From the IMG/VR virus record IMGVR_UViG_3300025305_000155, positions 1-22,502 of that record: 22,502 nucleotides of DNA; one strand, given 5' to 3'. Under the pieces are notes generated by a model. It did no database searches. It saw nothing but the letters and a program-made list of their open reading frames with translations, and was not told where the DNA came from. This stretch comes from a virus. Each line of letters starts with the position of its first letter. The first letter of the stretch is position 1. A program made the translations under genes and the position numbers. Positions 1 through 5,177 of this stretch are shown here, one piece after another.

Positions 1-11
1 GCTCAAAGGGC

Positions 12-560
12 ATGTCAATGAAGGTGGACAAAAACGGAAAGCCGACAGAGAGTGACGCTGAGTTCGGGGCGAGGGTCGCGAAGACAACAGGCACGGTCAC
101 TGTTATGGGTCCAATCAAGACCCGAGACCGACACGCGAAGAAGATGATTGTTGATGAGCAGGGTGACCCGAGAAAAGTCACGGACGTCACTCGGTCGACC
201 GTGGTTGTAGACAAAGCGAGAGACATCCCGGCAGCGATGTCGAGCTTTGAAAAGTCGCTACCATCGGGTGCCAAGATTGTCTCGGCGAAGGACCGGATGA
301 ACAATCCTCTGCCGGGTGGCTATCGTGACATCATGCTGCATATCCAGCATCCCAACAAGTCGATCAGCGAGGTCCAATTCAACACCAAGCCGATGATGAA
401 AGCGAAGATGGGCGAAGGGCATAAGAAATACGAGGAGTCCCGAGAGATAACCGCAAAGGAAACGCTTGGCACAGCGACCCCAACAGAGATCAAGAGGAGA
501 GATAAACTAGAAAAAGAGTCAGAAGCTATCTACACCAAAGCATGGGAAGAATCGCTGTGA
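12..560 (+). CDS. RelA/SpoT-like alarmone synthetase-fold protein (possibly C-terminal part of a larger protein)
   Basis: The 182-residue reading resembles the RelA/SpoT nucleotidyltransferase domain. Residues 33-44 (GPIKTRDRHAKK) fit the basic ATP-binding segment. VTDVTR (57-61, Asp58) fits the metal-binding D-x-x-G/T-R motif. GGYRDIML (102-109, Tyr104) fits the guanine-stacking GYRS-H loop. SEVQF (119-123, Glu120) fits the catalytic E-x-Q motif, and GHKKYEESR (136-144) fits the conserved H-x-x-Y helix. By homology it would transfer pyrophosphate from ATP to a nucleotide. The frame has no stop back to base 3, so the true start may lie left of the window and this could be the tail of a larger virion protein. 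Against that, AAAGGG at 5-10 sits 7 bases before the ATG at 18, so a stand-alone 180-residue protein is also possible. The last 35 residues are charged and helical. Fold moderately sure; activity is inference. Confidence 0.6.
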   Translation: MSMKVDKNGKPTESDAEFGARVAKTTGTVTVMGPIKTRDRHAKKMIVDEQGDPRKVTDVTRSTVVVDKARDIPAAMSSFEKSLPSGAKIVSAKDRMNNPLPGGYRDIMLHIQHPNKSISEVQFNTKPMMKAKMGEGHKKYEESREITAKETLGTATPTEIKRRDKLEKESEAIYTKAWEESL

Positions 561-563
561 TCC

Positions 564-598
564 TTGACTATTCCACCGAACGATAGTATAATCATCGT
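564..598 (+). promoter_or_regulatory. Sigma-70 promoter with diverged palindromic operator
   Basis: TTGACT (564-569), a 17-base spacer and a perfect TATAAT (587-592). The surrounding CGATAGTATAATCATCG is a diverged copy of the palindrome found at the other early promoters, with one extra base on the right of centre. It drives the two-gene unit 626-1083, which includes the HTH gene. It has the best -10 in the set and one of the worst operators, which fits weaker repression. Confidence 0.75.
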
Positions 599-625
599 GG
601 AGTGGGAAAGCGAAAGGGGGTAAAC

Positions 626-853
626 ATGGCAACCACTGGTTGGAAGTATGCCGAGTTTGAAGGGAACACCTATCGTTGGCCTGTGAATGACACCTATGTT
701 GGCGATATTATCAAGATGGAACGATGGGAAGGCGACTCTTGGGGAGAGATGCTCTTCGGCACGGACATCCGGACCAAGGTCACGTTCTTCGGCGTGAAGC
801 TGACTCCGAAACACGTCGTCAAGGAGACTGGCAGCAAGGACGCTATTCTGTGA
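626..853 (+). CDS. Small hypothetical protein, 75 aa
   Basis: I do not recognise a family. The protein is aromatic-rich and acidic at the start (GWKYAEFEGNTYRWP) and ends basic. It has no membrane segment or signal peptide. I chose the ATG at 626 over the in-frame ATG at 602 because AAAGGGGG lies just before it and 602 is too close to the promoter's likely transcription start. It is the first gene after the 564 promoter and its TGA overlaps the GTG of the HTH gene, so the two are probably translationally coupled. Confidence 0.7.
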   Translation: MATTGWKYAEFEGNTYRWPVNDTYVGDIIKMERWEGDSWGEMLFGTDIRTKVTFFGVKLTPKHVVKETGSKDAIL

Positions 854-1083
854 CCATTGAAGACCTGAGCTACCATCAGGAACCGCATGTCACTGTGGCA
901 GAACTGGCCGAGTACTTCCGTGTCAGCGAGAAAACGATTCGTCGCGACATCGAACGTGGTCGGCTGGTTGTGCTGCGACTACCCGGCGGCACGATTCGGA
1001 TACCCACTAAAAACGCCCGGTCCTACGGGCGACCCTCTGGGCTGCATCCCTTAAAGCGCAGCGCAAACGGCACGCCAGCATAG
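850..1083 (+). CDS. Excisionase/MerR-like helix-turn-helix DNA-binding protein, 77 aa
   Basis: Residues 14-38 (start VTVAELAEYFRVSEKTIRRD) form a clear helix-turn-helix of the HTH_17/excisionase type. It is followed by a short wing (VVLRLPGGTIRIP, 40-52) and a basic, unstructured tail. Proteins of this kind bind short DNA sites as excisionases or small repressors. The GTG start at 850 overlaps the preceding stop (GTGA) and gives an N-terminus of normal length. It sits under the diverged operator at 564 and is the only recognisable DNA-binding protein near the twelve palindromes, so it is a candidate regulator of them. HTH_17 proteins usually bind asymmetric or repeated sites rather than 15-bp palindromes, which weakens the link. 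It ends 3 bases from the convergent stop at 1087. Confidence 0.8.
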   Translation: MTIEDLSYHQEPHVTVAELAEYFRVSEKTIRRDIERGRLVVLRLPGGTIRIPTKNARSYGRPSGLHPLKRSANGTPA

Positions 1084-1086
1084 TTC

Positions 1087-1344
1087 TTACGCGGGTAAGT
1101 GTCCGTCAGTGATTGATGCGGACTCGATCCAGATTGGGGTTCGTTCGCCGACCCATGCGCCGATGGAGTTGTATTCCAGATATTCTCTGGCGTCTTCTTC
1201 GGTCATGTGGTCACGAGCCATCAGGATACCGATAGCGAGCGTGATGGAATATACGGCAAGGTCCGGCTGTCCGCATCGTCGCCCGATGCCGATGAGCGCG
1301 GCGTCAAATCCGTCAGCGAGCAGCAGGTCGTCGTCCACCCGCAC
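1087..1344 (-). CDS. Conserved small phage protein (RCGQP / GAWVGE family), 85 aa
   Basis: I recognise the pattern as a widespread phage hypothetical: ALIGIGRRCGQPDLAVYS (residues 16-33) and the C-terminal MTEEDAREYLEYNSIGAWVGERTPIW. The function is unknown. The best start is a GTG at 1344 (alternative GTG at 1338). Its Shine-Dalgarno is weak (GAGTGG), and the gene overlaps the upstream gene by 32 bases, so coupled translation is likely. It is the last gene of the minus-strand unit starting at the 1706 promoter and converges with the HTH gene. I see no terminator between them. Confidence 0.75.
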   Translation of the reverse strand: MRVDDDLLLADGFDAALIGIGRRCGQPDLAVYSITLAIGILMARDHMTEEDAREYLEYNSIGAWVGERTPIWIESASITDGHLPA

Positions 1345-1522
1345 AGTCTACCACTCGGGCAGCGGCTTCAGCCAGAGTCGAGTGAACCTCGATGACTCCG
1401 TGGTCATCTTCGATGGACACGAACGGCACCCGTAGGCGCACGTTGCTGGCTTCGACCAGACGCAGCGTGTTCAGCGCTGCGGCACGAGCAATGGCGATGT
1501 CGGTGGCTGAGAGTAAAAGCAT
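1313..1522 (-). CDS. Small hypothetical protein, 69 aa
   Basis: Alanine-rich with a helical N-terminal half (MLLLSATDIAIARAAALNTL), then a strand-rich section and a basic end (GGRRPAAR). I recognise no family. The ATG at 1522 has AAGGGGG about 9 bases upstream, and that sequence lies inside the end of the zinc-ribbon gene, so the three genes 1526, 1313 and 1087 form a tight unit. The first residues are hydrophobic but too interrupted by charge to be a convincing signal peptide. Confidence 0.65.
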   Translation of the reverse strand: MLLLSATDIAIARAAALNTLRLVEASNVRLRVPFVSIEDDHGVIEVHSTLAEAAARVVDCAGGRRPAAR

Positions 1523-1525
1523 GGA

Positions 1526-1654
1526 TTATTCCCCCTTACCATAATAAAGATCGATGTCGACACCCTTGCACTTGGGGCATGTCGGAAACATAGTTCCCGT
1601 CTTGAACTTCTTGCCGCATTCAAGACACTCAACCGGAAGATTCTTAATCACCAT
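1526..1654 (-). CDS. Zinc-ribbon mini-protein, 42 aa
   Basis: This short gene reads MVIKNLPVECLECGKKFKTG and continues with CPKCKG before an acidic, aromatic tail. Two C-x-x-C knuckles (Cys10/Cys13 and Cys26/Cys29) 12 residues apart make a complete small zinc ribbon, so it probably binds zinc and may bind DNA, RNA or protein. GGAAGGGAAAG precedes the ATG at 1654. It is the first gene after the strong minus-strand promoter at 1706-1674. The complete zinc-binding pattern, good ribosome binding site and promoter make it convincing despite its size. Confidence 0.75.
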   Translation of the reverse strand: MVIKNLPVECLECGKKFKTGTMFPTCPKCKGVDIDLYYGKGE

Positions 1655-1673
1655 TTCTTTCCCTTCCTTACAC

Positions 1674-1706
1674 AATGATACTATCATTGTATGGCTAGAA
1701 AGTCAA
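1674..1706 (-). promoter_or_regulatory. Early promoter with exact palindromic operator (minus)
   Basis: On the minus strand: TTGACT (1706-1701), the box continuing TTCTAGCCAT, a 17-base spacer, then TAGTAT (1683-1678) inside AATGATAGTATCATT. The palindrome extends to a perfect 19 bases (1672-1690, ACAATGATA-N-TATCATTGT). The -35 side runs up against the end of the upstream gene (stop at 1695). It drives 1526, 1313 and 1087. Confidence 0.85.
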
Positions 1707-1904
1707 GCGGTCGTCCGAGACATCCTTTGCCCAGTTGTAAGCCGTTTCACGATACCTGATCCAATGCGTGTACGAAGACTCCCACCGTGCATCATTGGGA
1801 ACGCCGTAGATGTCAAAGCCCACACCTGTCGTGGCGCGATAGACTGCATCACCAATCTTCCAGAAGTCTATCGTGCCGGATGTCGCGATGCGGTTCGTAG
1901 TCAT
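1695..1904 (-). CDS. Small hypothetical protein, 69 aa
   Basis: I recognise no family. It is aromatic-rich (FWKIGDAVYRATTGVGFDIYG, then WESSYTHWIRYRETAYNWAKD), soluble and of mixed charge. GGAAGAC lies before the ATG at 1904. The same leader, GGAAGACAAATGAC, also precedes the next gene upstream, suggesting duplicated control segments. The 3' end of the gene holds the -35 and spacer of the next promoter. Confidence 0.65.
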   Translation of the reverse strand: MTTNRIATSGTIDFWKIGDAVYRATTGVGFDIYGVPNDARWESSYTHWIRYRETAYNWAKDVSDDRLTF

Positions 1905-1921
1905 TTGTCTTCCGCTTTCAC

Positions 1922-1936
1922 AATGATAGTATCGTT
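1922..1936 (-). promoter_or_regulatory. Operator with -10 but no canonical -35 (minus)
   Basis: AATGATAGTATCGTT, one mismatch from the palindrome, gives a minus-strand TACTAT (1931-1926). The position 17 bases upstream reads CAGAGG, not TTGACT. The spacer instead contains CCTGCGTAA, nearly the same as CCCGCGTAA in the weak promoter at 3383-3351. It lies 18 bases before the 1904 start codon. Confidence 0.6.
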
Positions 1937-2159
1937 ACGCAGGGAGTGCCTCTGCCCCGCGCAACAGCAGGAGAAGATGTCGCAAGTCTCTGCCTTCTAC
2001 TCCACGCTCATCAGCTTCTTCCAGCACTGCACGCAACCCATTGTCCCTAATTTCATCGAGCAGTACTGTTAGCCCGTCAAGCGTGTCCCCCCATCGGTGA
2101 GGGTTCCCCACAGCGAGTCCACCGCGACGATTCCGTAACAGTCTTTCTTCTCTTGTCAT
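1935..2159 (-). CDS. Small hypothetical protein, 74 aa
   Basis: Leucine- and arginine-rich and mostly helical (GLTVLLDEIRDNGLRAVLEEADERG, then LRHLLLLLRGAEALPA). I recognise no family. Helical charge patterning suggests a small soluble oligomer or a partner-binding protein. GAGGGAAGAC precedes the ATG at 2159. It appears to be the only gene between the 2210 promoter and the 1922 operator. Confidence 0.6.
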   Translation of the reverse strand: MTREERLLRNRRGGLAVGNPHRWGDTLDGLTVLLDEIRDNGLRAVLEEADERGVEGRDLRHLLLLLRGAEALPA

Positions 2160-2177
2160 TTGTCTTCCCTCTTACAC

Positions 2178-2210
2178 AATGATAGTATCATTGAATAGCT
2201 AGAAAGTCAA
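2178..2210 (-). promoter_or_regulatory. Early promoter with exact palindromic operator (minus)
   Basis: Minus strand: TTGACT (2210-2205), the TTCTAGCTAT spacer box, 17 bases to TACTAT (2187-2182) inside AATGATACTATCATT. It has the same geometry and nearly the same spacer as the plus-strand promoters at 3986 and 4930. It drives the 2159 gene. Confidence 0.85.
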
Positions 2211-2218
2211 GCGTCCAC

Positions 2219-2434
2219 TTACCAGATACCCGTGCCGATCAAATCTGGGCGAGCGAGCCTCGCGTCTGCTTCTTCTCTGTCGTTCAGGTCTTCCAGCCGG
2301 TGAGAAGAAGCAGACGCTACCCACTTACCGTTATCTAGATCGAACTCGCCGCCGTTGCTGACCCTGACCAGTTCCCGCTTAAAGGCTCGATTTGAGAACC
2401 GCCAGACGCCGCCACCGGATGTCACATACTCCAT
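2219..2434 (-). CDS. Small hypothetical protein, 71 aa
   Basis: I recognise no family. The protein starts MEYVTSGGGVWRFSNRAF, has a strand-rich middle (LVRVSNGGEFDLDNGKWVAS) and an acidic helical end (DLNDREEADARLARPD). AAAGGGGG precedes the ATG at 2434. It is a single gene under the 2484 promoter; the 2210 promoter follows within 10 bases of its stop. Confidence 0.65.
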   Translation of the reverse strand: MEYVTSGGGVWRFSNRAFKRELVRVSNGGEFDLDNGKWVASASSHRLEDLNDREEADARLARPDLIGTGIW

Positions 2435-2451
2435 GTCCGTCCCCCTTTCAC

Positions 2452-2484
2452 AATGATAGTATCATTGTATGACTAGAAAGTCAA
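2452..2484 (-). promoter_or_regulatory. Early promoter with exact palindromic operator (minus)
   Basis: Minus strand: TTGACT (2484-2479), then TTCTAGTCAT, a 17-base spacer, TACTAT (2461-2456) inside AATGATACTATCATT. The palindrome is perfect over 19 bases (2450-2468). It drives the 2434 gene. Confidence 0.85.
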
Positions 2485-2505
2485 GCGGTCGGTTAGGTTC
2501 CGCTA

Positions 2506-2727
2506 TCAGCGCAAGCGCTTTACCCGGTAATATCTCCAGTTAGACTCGGCGCTAATCAGGCCAGATTTCGCCACGCTCCGAACGGCTGGCGCGGTAGAGT
2601 AAGTGTCGAAACGGTAGCCGGGTGCAGTGGTGTTGTCTGCGTATTGACTAGTCGCAACGTCCGCAGTGTCGCCAACCTTCATACAGTTTTCAACGAACCA
2701 CGTTAGGTTTTCAACATTTTCACTCAT
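2506..2727 (-). CDS. Small hypothetical protein, 73 aa
   Basis: I chose the ATG at 2727 (MSENVENLTWF) over an earlier in-frame ATG because GGAGGAGGAATA lies directly before it. The C-terminal half (GYRFDTYSTAPAVRSVAKSG, then SNWRYYRVKRLR) is basic and aromatic, which fits nucleic-acid or protein contact. I recognise no family. It is the last gene of the four-gene unit starting at 3345. Confidence 0.65.
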   Translation of the reverse strand: MSENVENLTWFVENCMKVGDTADVATSQYADNTTAPGYRFDTYSTAPAVRSVAKSGLISAESNWRYYRVKRLR

Positions 2728-2752
2728 TATTCCTCCTCCCAAATACTGAAGG

Positions 2753-2956
2753 TTAGGTGGACGTCACTACAATCGGCTCGCCCCATTCGTCAGCGTCCGC
2801 TGGCAACGCCGCCAGAAATCGCCGAGCATCGCGATAGTGTCCAGTGAGATACCCTAGGACTCTATACGCTGGAGATCCCCACGCGACGTTTCCGTAGTCC
2901 CGCCAGAGTGCTGTTCGTCCGTTATCGACAAAACGCACAACGACCCAGTTACTCAT
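2753..2956 (-). CDS. Small hypothetical protein, 67 aa
   Basis: Starts MSNWVVVRFVDNGRTALWRD, soluble, with no family I recognise. I chose the ATG at 2956 rather than the in-frame one at 3016. A run of nine G (minus strand, 2970-2962) acts as the ribosome binding site and touches the stop of the upstream gene. A second, out-of-frame ATG lies 5 bases earlier and meets a stop after two codons. The homopolymer before the start is unusual. Confidence 0.65.
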   Translation of the reverse strand: MSNWVVVRFVDNGRTALWRDYGNVAWGSPAYRVLGYLTGHYRDARRFLAALPADADEWGEPIVVTST

Positions 2957-2969
2957 CTCATCCCCCCCC

Positions 2970-3224
2970 CTAGAGGTTATTGGCGATCCAGCGAACGGCA
3001 GACCGCCTATCTGCAAGAGTCGCGAACAGCCGCCACGTCACTGGGTGAACGACAGACCAGAATCCGTCCACGCTATATGTGGTAGCCACATGCGTTCCAC
3101 CTTTCAGCGCTGCCCACCGAGCCGACTCGACAAACCCGTTCCCAGCCCTGCCCCATCCACAATGCTCGGTTGAGGTCCGTGTCACGCGAGCGCTGAGTTT
3201 CTTGAGAGCGACCTTACCGGTCAT
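2970..3224 (-). CDS. Small basic hypothetical protein, 84 aa
   Basis: A basic N-terminus (MTGKVALKKLSARVTRTS) is followed by a Trp- and Val-rich body (YSVDGFWSVVHPVTWRLFAT) and a helical end (RRSAVRWIANNL). I recognise no family. AAGGGGGAAGG precedes the ATG at 3224. It overlaps the 43-residue gene upstream by 11 bases and its TAG abuts the G9 tract of the next gene. Confidence 0.65.
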   Translation of the reverse strand: MTGKVALKKLSARVTRTSTEHCGWGRAGNGFVESARWAALKGGTHVATTYSVDGFWSVVHPVTWRLFATLADRRSAVRWIANNL

Positions 3225-3345
3225 GACCTTCCCCCTTGTGCTTCCGCTTGCGCCATGTTTCGTGGCGCTTGGTCCGATGAGCGACGGTCGCGGTATTCCG
3301 CAATGTCACTCGTGGCAACCGGTTTGGCTTCTTTCGCTTAGTCAT
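3214..3345 (-). CDS. Very basic 43-aa peptide, possibly leaderless
   Basis: Reads MTKRKKPNRLPRVTLRNTAT, then VAHRTKRHETWRKRKHKGEG and HDR. About 17 of 43 residues are Lys, Arg or His, so it probably binds nucleic acid or an acidic partner. It is the first gene after the 3383-3351 promoter. Its ATG (3345) lies only 5 bases past the palindrome and there is no Shine-Dalgarno in that gap, so the transcript would be almost leaderless. It overlaps the next gene by 11 bases. Its position and overlap support it; its length leaves some doubt. Confidence 0.5.
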   Translation of the reverse strand: MTKRKKPNRLPRVTLRNTATVAHRTKRHETWRKRKHKGEGHDR

Positions 3346-3350
3346 TACAC

Positions 3351-3383
3351 AATGATAGTATCATTACGCGGGTAAGAATGCAA
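3351..3383 (-). promoter_or_regulatory. Early promoter with exact operator and weak -35 (minus)
   Basis: Minus strand: TTGCAT (3383-3378), a 17-base spacer containing CTTACCCGCGTAA, TACTAT (3360-3355) inside an exact AATGATACTATCATT. The spacer box CCYGCGTAA is shared with the other minus-strand site lacking TTGACT, at 1922. It drives the four-gene unit 3345 to 2506. Confidence 0.7.
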
Positions 3384-3563
3384 GGAGAAACGGGACGGGT
3401 CGAACGCGGCTGACTCAATGTGGCTGTCGCTCGGCGAGGTGTGAGCAACCGGAGCGGCGTAGGCTTCCCGGTCAACCCAGCCCTATGACACTGGACGTAT
3501 GATGCGCGTTCAGTCCGTCCCTATAGGTAGACGCACTCACTACACGGGTCTGACACTTAATGC
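3384..3563 (+). other. Divergent intergenic region, no gene seen
   Basis: About 180 bases between the divergent promoters at 3383 and 3564. I find no convincing ORF with a ribosome binding site on either strand and no tRNA. It contains an 8-base palindrome CCTATAGG near 3522 and a possible AACCGG/CCGGTT-type stem around 3449-3473. It could be a spacer, an attachment site or a small RNA; nothing decides between these. Confidence 0.4.
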
Positions 3564-3596
3564 TTGTATTCTCTGTGATTCAATGATACTATCATT
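3564..3596 (+). promoter_or_regulatory. Early promoter with exact operator and TTGTAT -35
   Basis: TTGTAT (3564-3569), a 17-base spacer, TACTAT (3587-3592) inside AATGATACTATCATT (3582-3596). Spacing is the same as the other early promoters but the TTCTAG box is absent. It drives the 3624 gene. Confidence 0.7.
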
Positions 3597-3623
3597 ATGT
3601 AAGGAACTGACAAGGGGGAAGCG

Positions 3624-3971
3624 ATGACACACGAACCACGAACATCGAATACCGTAAATGAAGGTCTCGCCACCATGATCGATGCGATGAAGCGTGATTA
3701 TCTGGATGGTTGTGCTCCGGACCCAGTTACTCATGGTCTGACGATTAAACACTTAGAGAGCTACAGGGTGAGTCTTGGGCGCAAGTATGCGCGTGTGTTT
3801 AGCGGACCCTCTGTGAAAGCCTTCGTCGTTCTTGTTGACAACGACAAGAAGTTCCGAAAAGGCGACATCCTAAAACCAGCTAGCTACGCGGCTCCAGCAA
3901 GGAACGCCGCACGGGGGAACGTGCTGGACGGTGGATACCTCATCAACTGGACCGGGCCAACGTATCTCTAG
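3624..3971 (+). CDS. Conserved phage protein (GDILKPASY family), 115 aa
   Basis: I recognise the C-terminal pattern from many tailed phages: GRKYARVF, a short strand FVVLVDNDKKFRKGDILKPA, then APARNAARGNVLDGGYLINW. The function is unknown. The family usually lies among small early genes, as here. The ATG at 3624 follows AAGGGGGAAGCG. The N-terminal 17 residues before Met18 are probably variable. The ORF is the only gene between the 3564 and 3986 promoters. Confidence 0.75.
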   Translation: MTHEPRTSNTVNEGLATMIDAMKRDYLDGCAPDPVTHGLTIKHLESYRVSLGRKYARVFSGPSVKAFVVLVDNDKKFRKGDILKPASYAAPARNAARGNVLDGGYLINWTGPTYL

Positions 3972-3985
3972 TTGGCCCTTCGCTG

Positions 3986-4018
3986 TTGACTTTCTAGCTA
4001 TGTAATGATACTATCATT
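3986..4018 (+). promoter_or_regulatory. Early promoter with exact palindromic operator
   Basis: TTGACT (3986-3991), then TTCTAGCTAT, a 17-base spacer, TACTAT (4009-4014) inside AATGATACTATCATT. Outer bases extend the palindrome to a perfect 19 (GTAATGATACTATCATTAC, 4002-4020). It drives 4033, 4209 and 4565. Confidence 0.88.
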
Positions 4019-4032
4019 ACTGGAGGGACAAC

Positions 4033-4212
4033 ATGGAAAAGAGATACGAGATTACTTTTTTGGACACAGGCAAGACGGTCGAGTGGACCGCACGAAAGGC
4101 AAGGGCGTTCTTCGGCAAGGACGAATGGCCCGAGTATCGTGAGAATTACTTGCCCCATGTGTTTGTTGATGAGGCTGTGCGCTTTGATGATGCGGGGGAG
4201 GTGCGAGGATGA
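4033..4212 (+). CDS. Small hypothetical protein, 59 aa
   Basis: Reads MEKRYEITFLDTGKTVEWTA, then a helical RKARAFFGKDEWPEYRENYL and an acidic end. It is soluble and I recognise no family. TGGAGGGACAAC precedes the ATG at 4033. Its TGA overlaps the ATG of the DUF2958 gene (ATGA at 4209), so the two are coupled. It lies 15 bases after the operator. Confidence 0.75.
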   Translation: MEKRYEITFLDTGKTVEWTARKARAFFGKDEWPEYRENYLPHVFVDEAVRFDDAGEVRG

Positions 4213-4538
4213 AGCTACTAACGAAAGCAAATCGTGCGAGTTTGCCGCCTATCGGGTCTACCGAGAACGATGCGGACCCGGTAGCGGTGGTCAAGTTCTT
4301 CGATCCCACTGGTGCGTGGTCGTGGTATGCGACCGAGTTCGACGGAGAAGATCGCTTCTATGGCTGGGTGGACGGCACCTATCCGGAGCGTGGGTACTTC
4401 TCACTGTCGGAACTGAGCGCCCATCGCGGGAGCTTCGGGCTAGGCATCGAGCGGGATCGGCACTTCTCGCCGACACCCTTGTCGGAGCTTGAAGAAAGTC
4501 GATACCTCACTGACCGGGCTACTCTGGTTAGTGCGTAG
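4209..4538 (+). CDS. DUF2958-family protein, 109 aa
   Basis: Matches the DUF2958 pattern along its whole length: MKLLTKANRASLPPIGSTEN, AVVKFFDPTGAWSWYATEFD, YGWVDGTYPERGYFSLSELS and GLGIERDRHFSPTPLSEL. The family is common on plasmids, phages and other mobile elements and its biochemical role is unknown. Family length is about 100-120 residues, so this copy looks complete. The ATGA overlap with the 4033 gene fixes the start. Confidence 0.85.
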   Translation: MKLLTKANRASLPPIGSTENDADPVAVVKFFDPTGAWSWYATEFDGEDRFYGWVDGTYPERGYFSLSELSAHRGSFGLGIERDRHFSPTPLSELEESRYLTDRATLVSA

Positions 4539-4564
4539 AGGAAAGACTTGAAGGGAGAGACATC

Positions 4565-4912
4565 ATGAATGCCATTGCAGCAGGTCCAGCAGGTCGGAAG
4601 CATGTGTCAAGACTCGTTCGCGTGCGTGATCCGAAGTCTGAGGTAAAAGACCGAGACGTACTCTACGACGTCTGCAACGACTACTCGCTAGATCGCAGTA
4701 CGACCGAACGTCTGGAAGATGTTCTCAACAAGCGGCATCACGCTGCCCACGGGTCGTACGCATGGCATTGGGGAGTAGCGGATGACCGAGTCGATAACTA
4801 TTGGATGGTCGGATTGGTCGGTGTCGAGCGAGAGAGCAACGAGACCCACTACTTCGTCGCCCCACCGGGACTCGACGGATCAGTGCTGACAAGGGACTGG
4901 CTTCGTAGTTGA
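4565..4912 (+). CDS. Hypothetical protein, 115 aa
   Basis: I recognise no family. The N-terminal half is basic and helical (KHVSRLVRVRDPKSEVKDRD); the C-terminal half is rich in Trp, Tyr and Val and probably folds as strands (YAWHWGVADDRVDNYWMVGL). No membrane segment. GAAGGGAG lies before the ATG at 4565. It is the third gene after the 3986 promoter. Confidence 0.7.
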   Translation: MNAIAAGPAGRKHVSRLVRVRDPKSEVKDRDVLYDVCNDYSLDRSTTERLEDVLNKRHHAAHGSYAWHWGVADDRVDNYWMVGLVGVERESNETHYFVAPPGLDGSVLTRDWLRS

Positions 4913-4929
4913 ATCCGACCGTGACACGC

Positions 4930-4962
4930 TTGACTTTCTAGCTATTCAATGATACTATCATT
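4930..4962 (+). promoter_or_regulatory. Early promoter with exact palindromic operator
   Basis: TTGACT (4930-4935), TTCTAGCTAT box, a 17-base spacer, TACTAT (4953-4958) inside AATGATACTATCATT (4948-4962). Nearly the same as the copies at 3986 (plus) and 2210 (minus). It drives 4978, 5178 and 5570. Confidence 0.88.
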
Positions 4963-4977
4963 GTGTAGGGGAACGAG

Positions 4978-5157
4978 ATGAAAAGAAAGAACCGAGACGC
5001 GGGTTACCGGCTTGTTGAGATGAACGGTCACACCTACAAGCTGGGTCGGCATAACTTCGACGCTTTCGGGCGACCGCGAGACCCGAATCTCCTCGTCAAG
5101 CTGGAAAAGATGCGGCTTGGTCGAGAGGCGGCGAAGCGCGACAAGATTGCCGGATAG
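4978..5157 (+). CDS. Small basic hypothetical protein, 59 aa
   Basis: Reads MKRKNRDAGYRLVEMNGHTY, then KLGRHNFDAFGRPRDPNLLV and a basic helix (KLEKMRLGREAAKRDKIAG). The strong positive charge suggests nucleic-acid contact. I recognise no family. TAGGGGAACGAG precedes the ATG at 4978, 16 bases after the operator. Confidence 0.7.
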   Translation: MKRKNRDAGYRLVEMNGHTYKLGRHNFDAFGRPRDPNLLVKLEKMRLGREAAKRDKIAG

Positions 5158-5177
5158 GAGAAAGGAAGGGGACTGAC

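Noticed and set aside
1554-2072. 172-residue plus-strand ORF through the minus-strand block
   Set aside because: It runs across two operators and three minus-strand genes with good ribosome binding sites; its own start has none.
1087-3376. 13-base repeat TTACGCGGGTAAG at 1087 and 3364 as an attachment-site pair
   Set aside because: Too short, and one copy lies in a promoter spacer whose motif recurs; better explained as a promoter element.
3384-3480. tRNA-like pieces (GGTCGAACGCGG)
   Set aside because: No cloverleaf with a pairing acceptor stem and anticodon arm could be folded around it.
4139-4492. 117-residue ORF overlapping the DUF2958 gene
   Set aside because: Frame shadow; the DUF2958 match and the ATGA overlap define the real gene.
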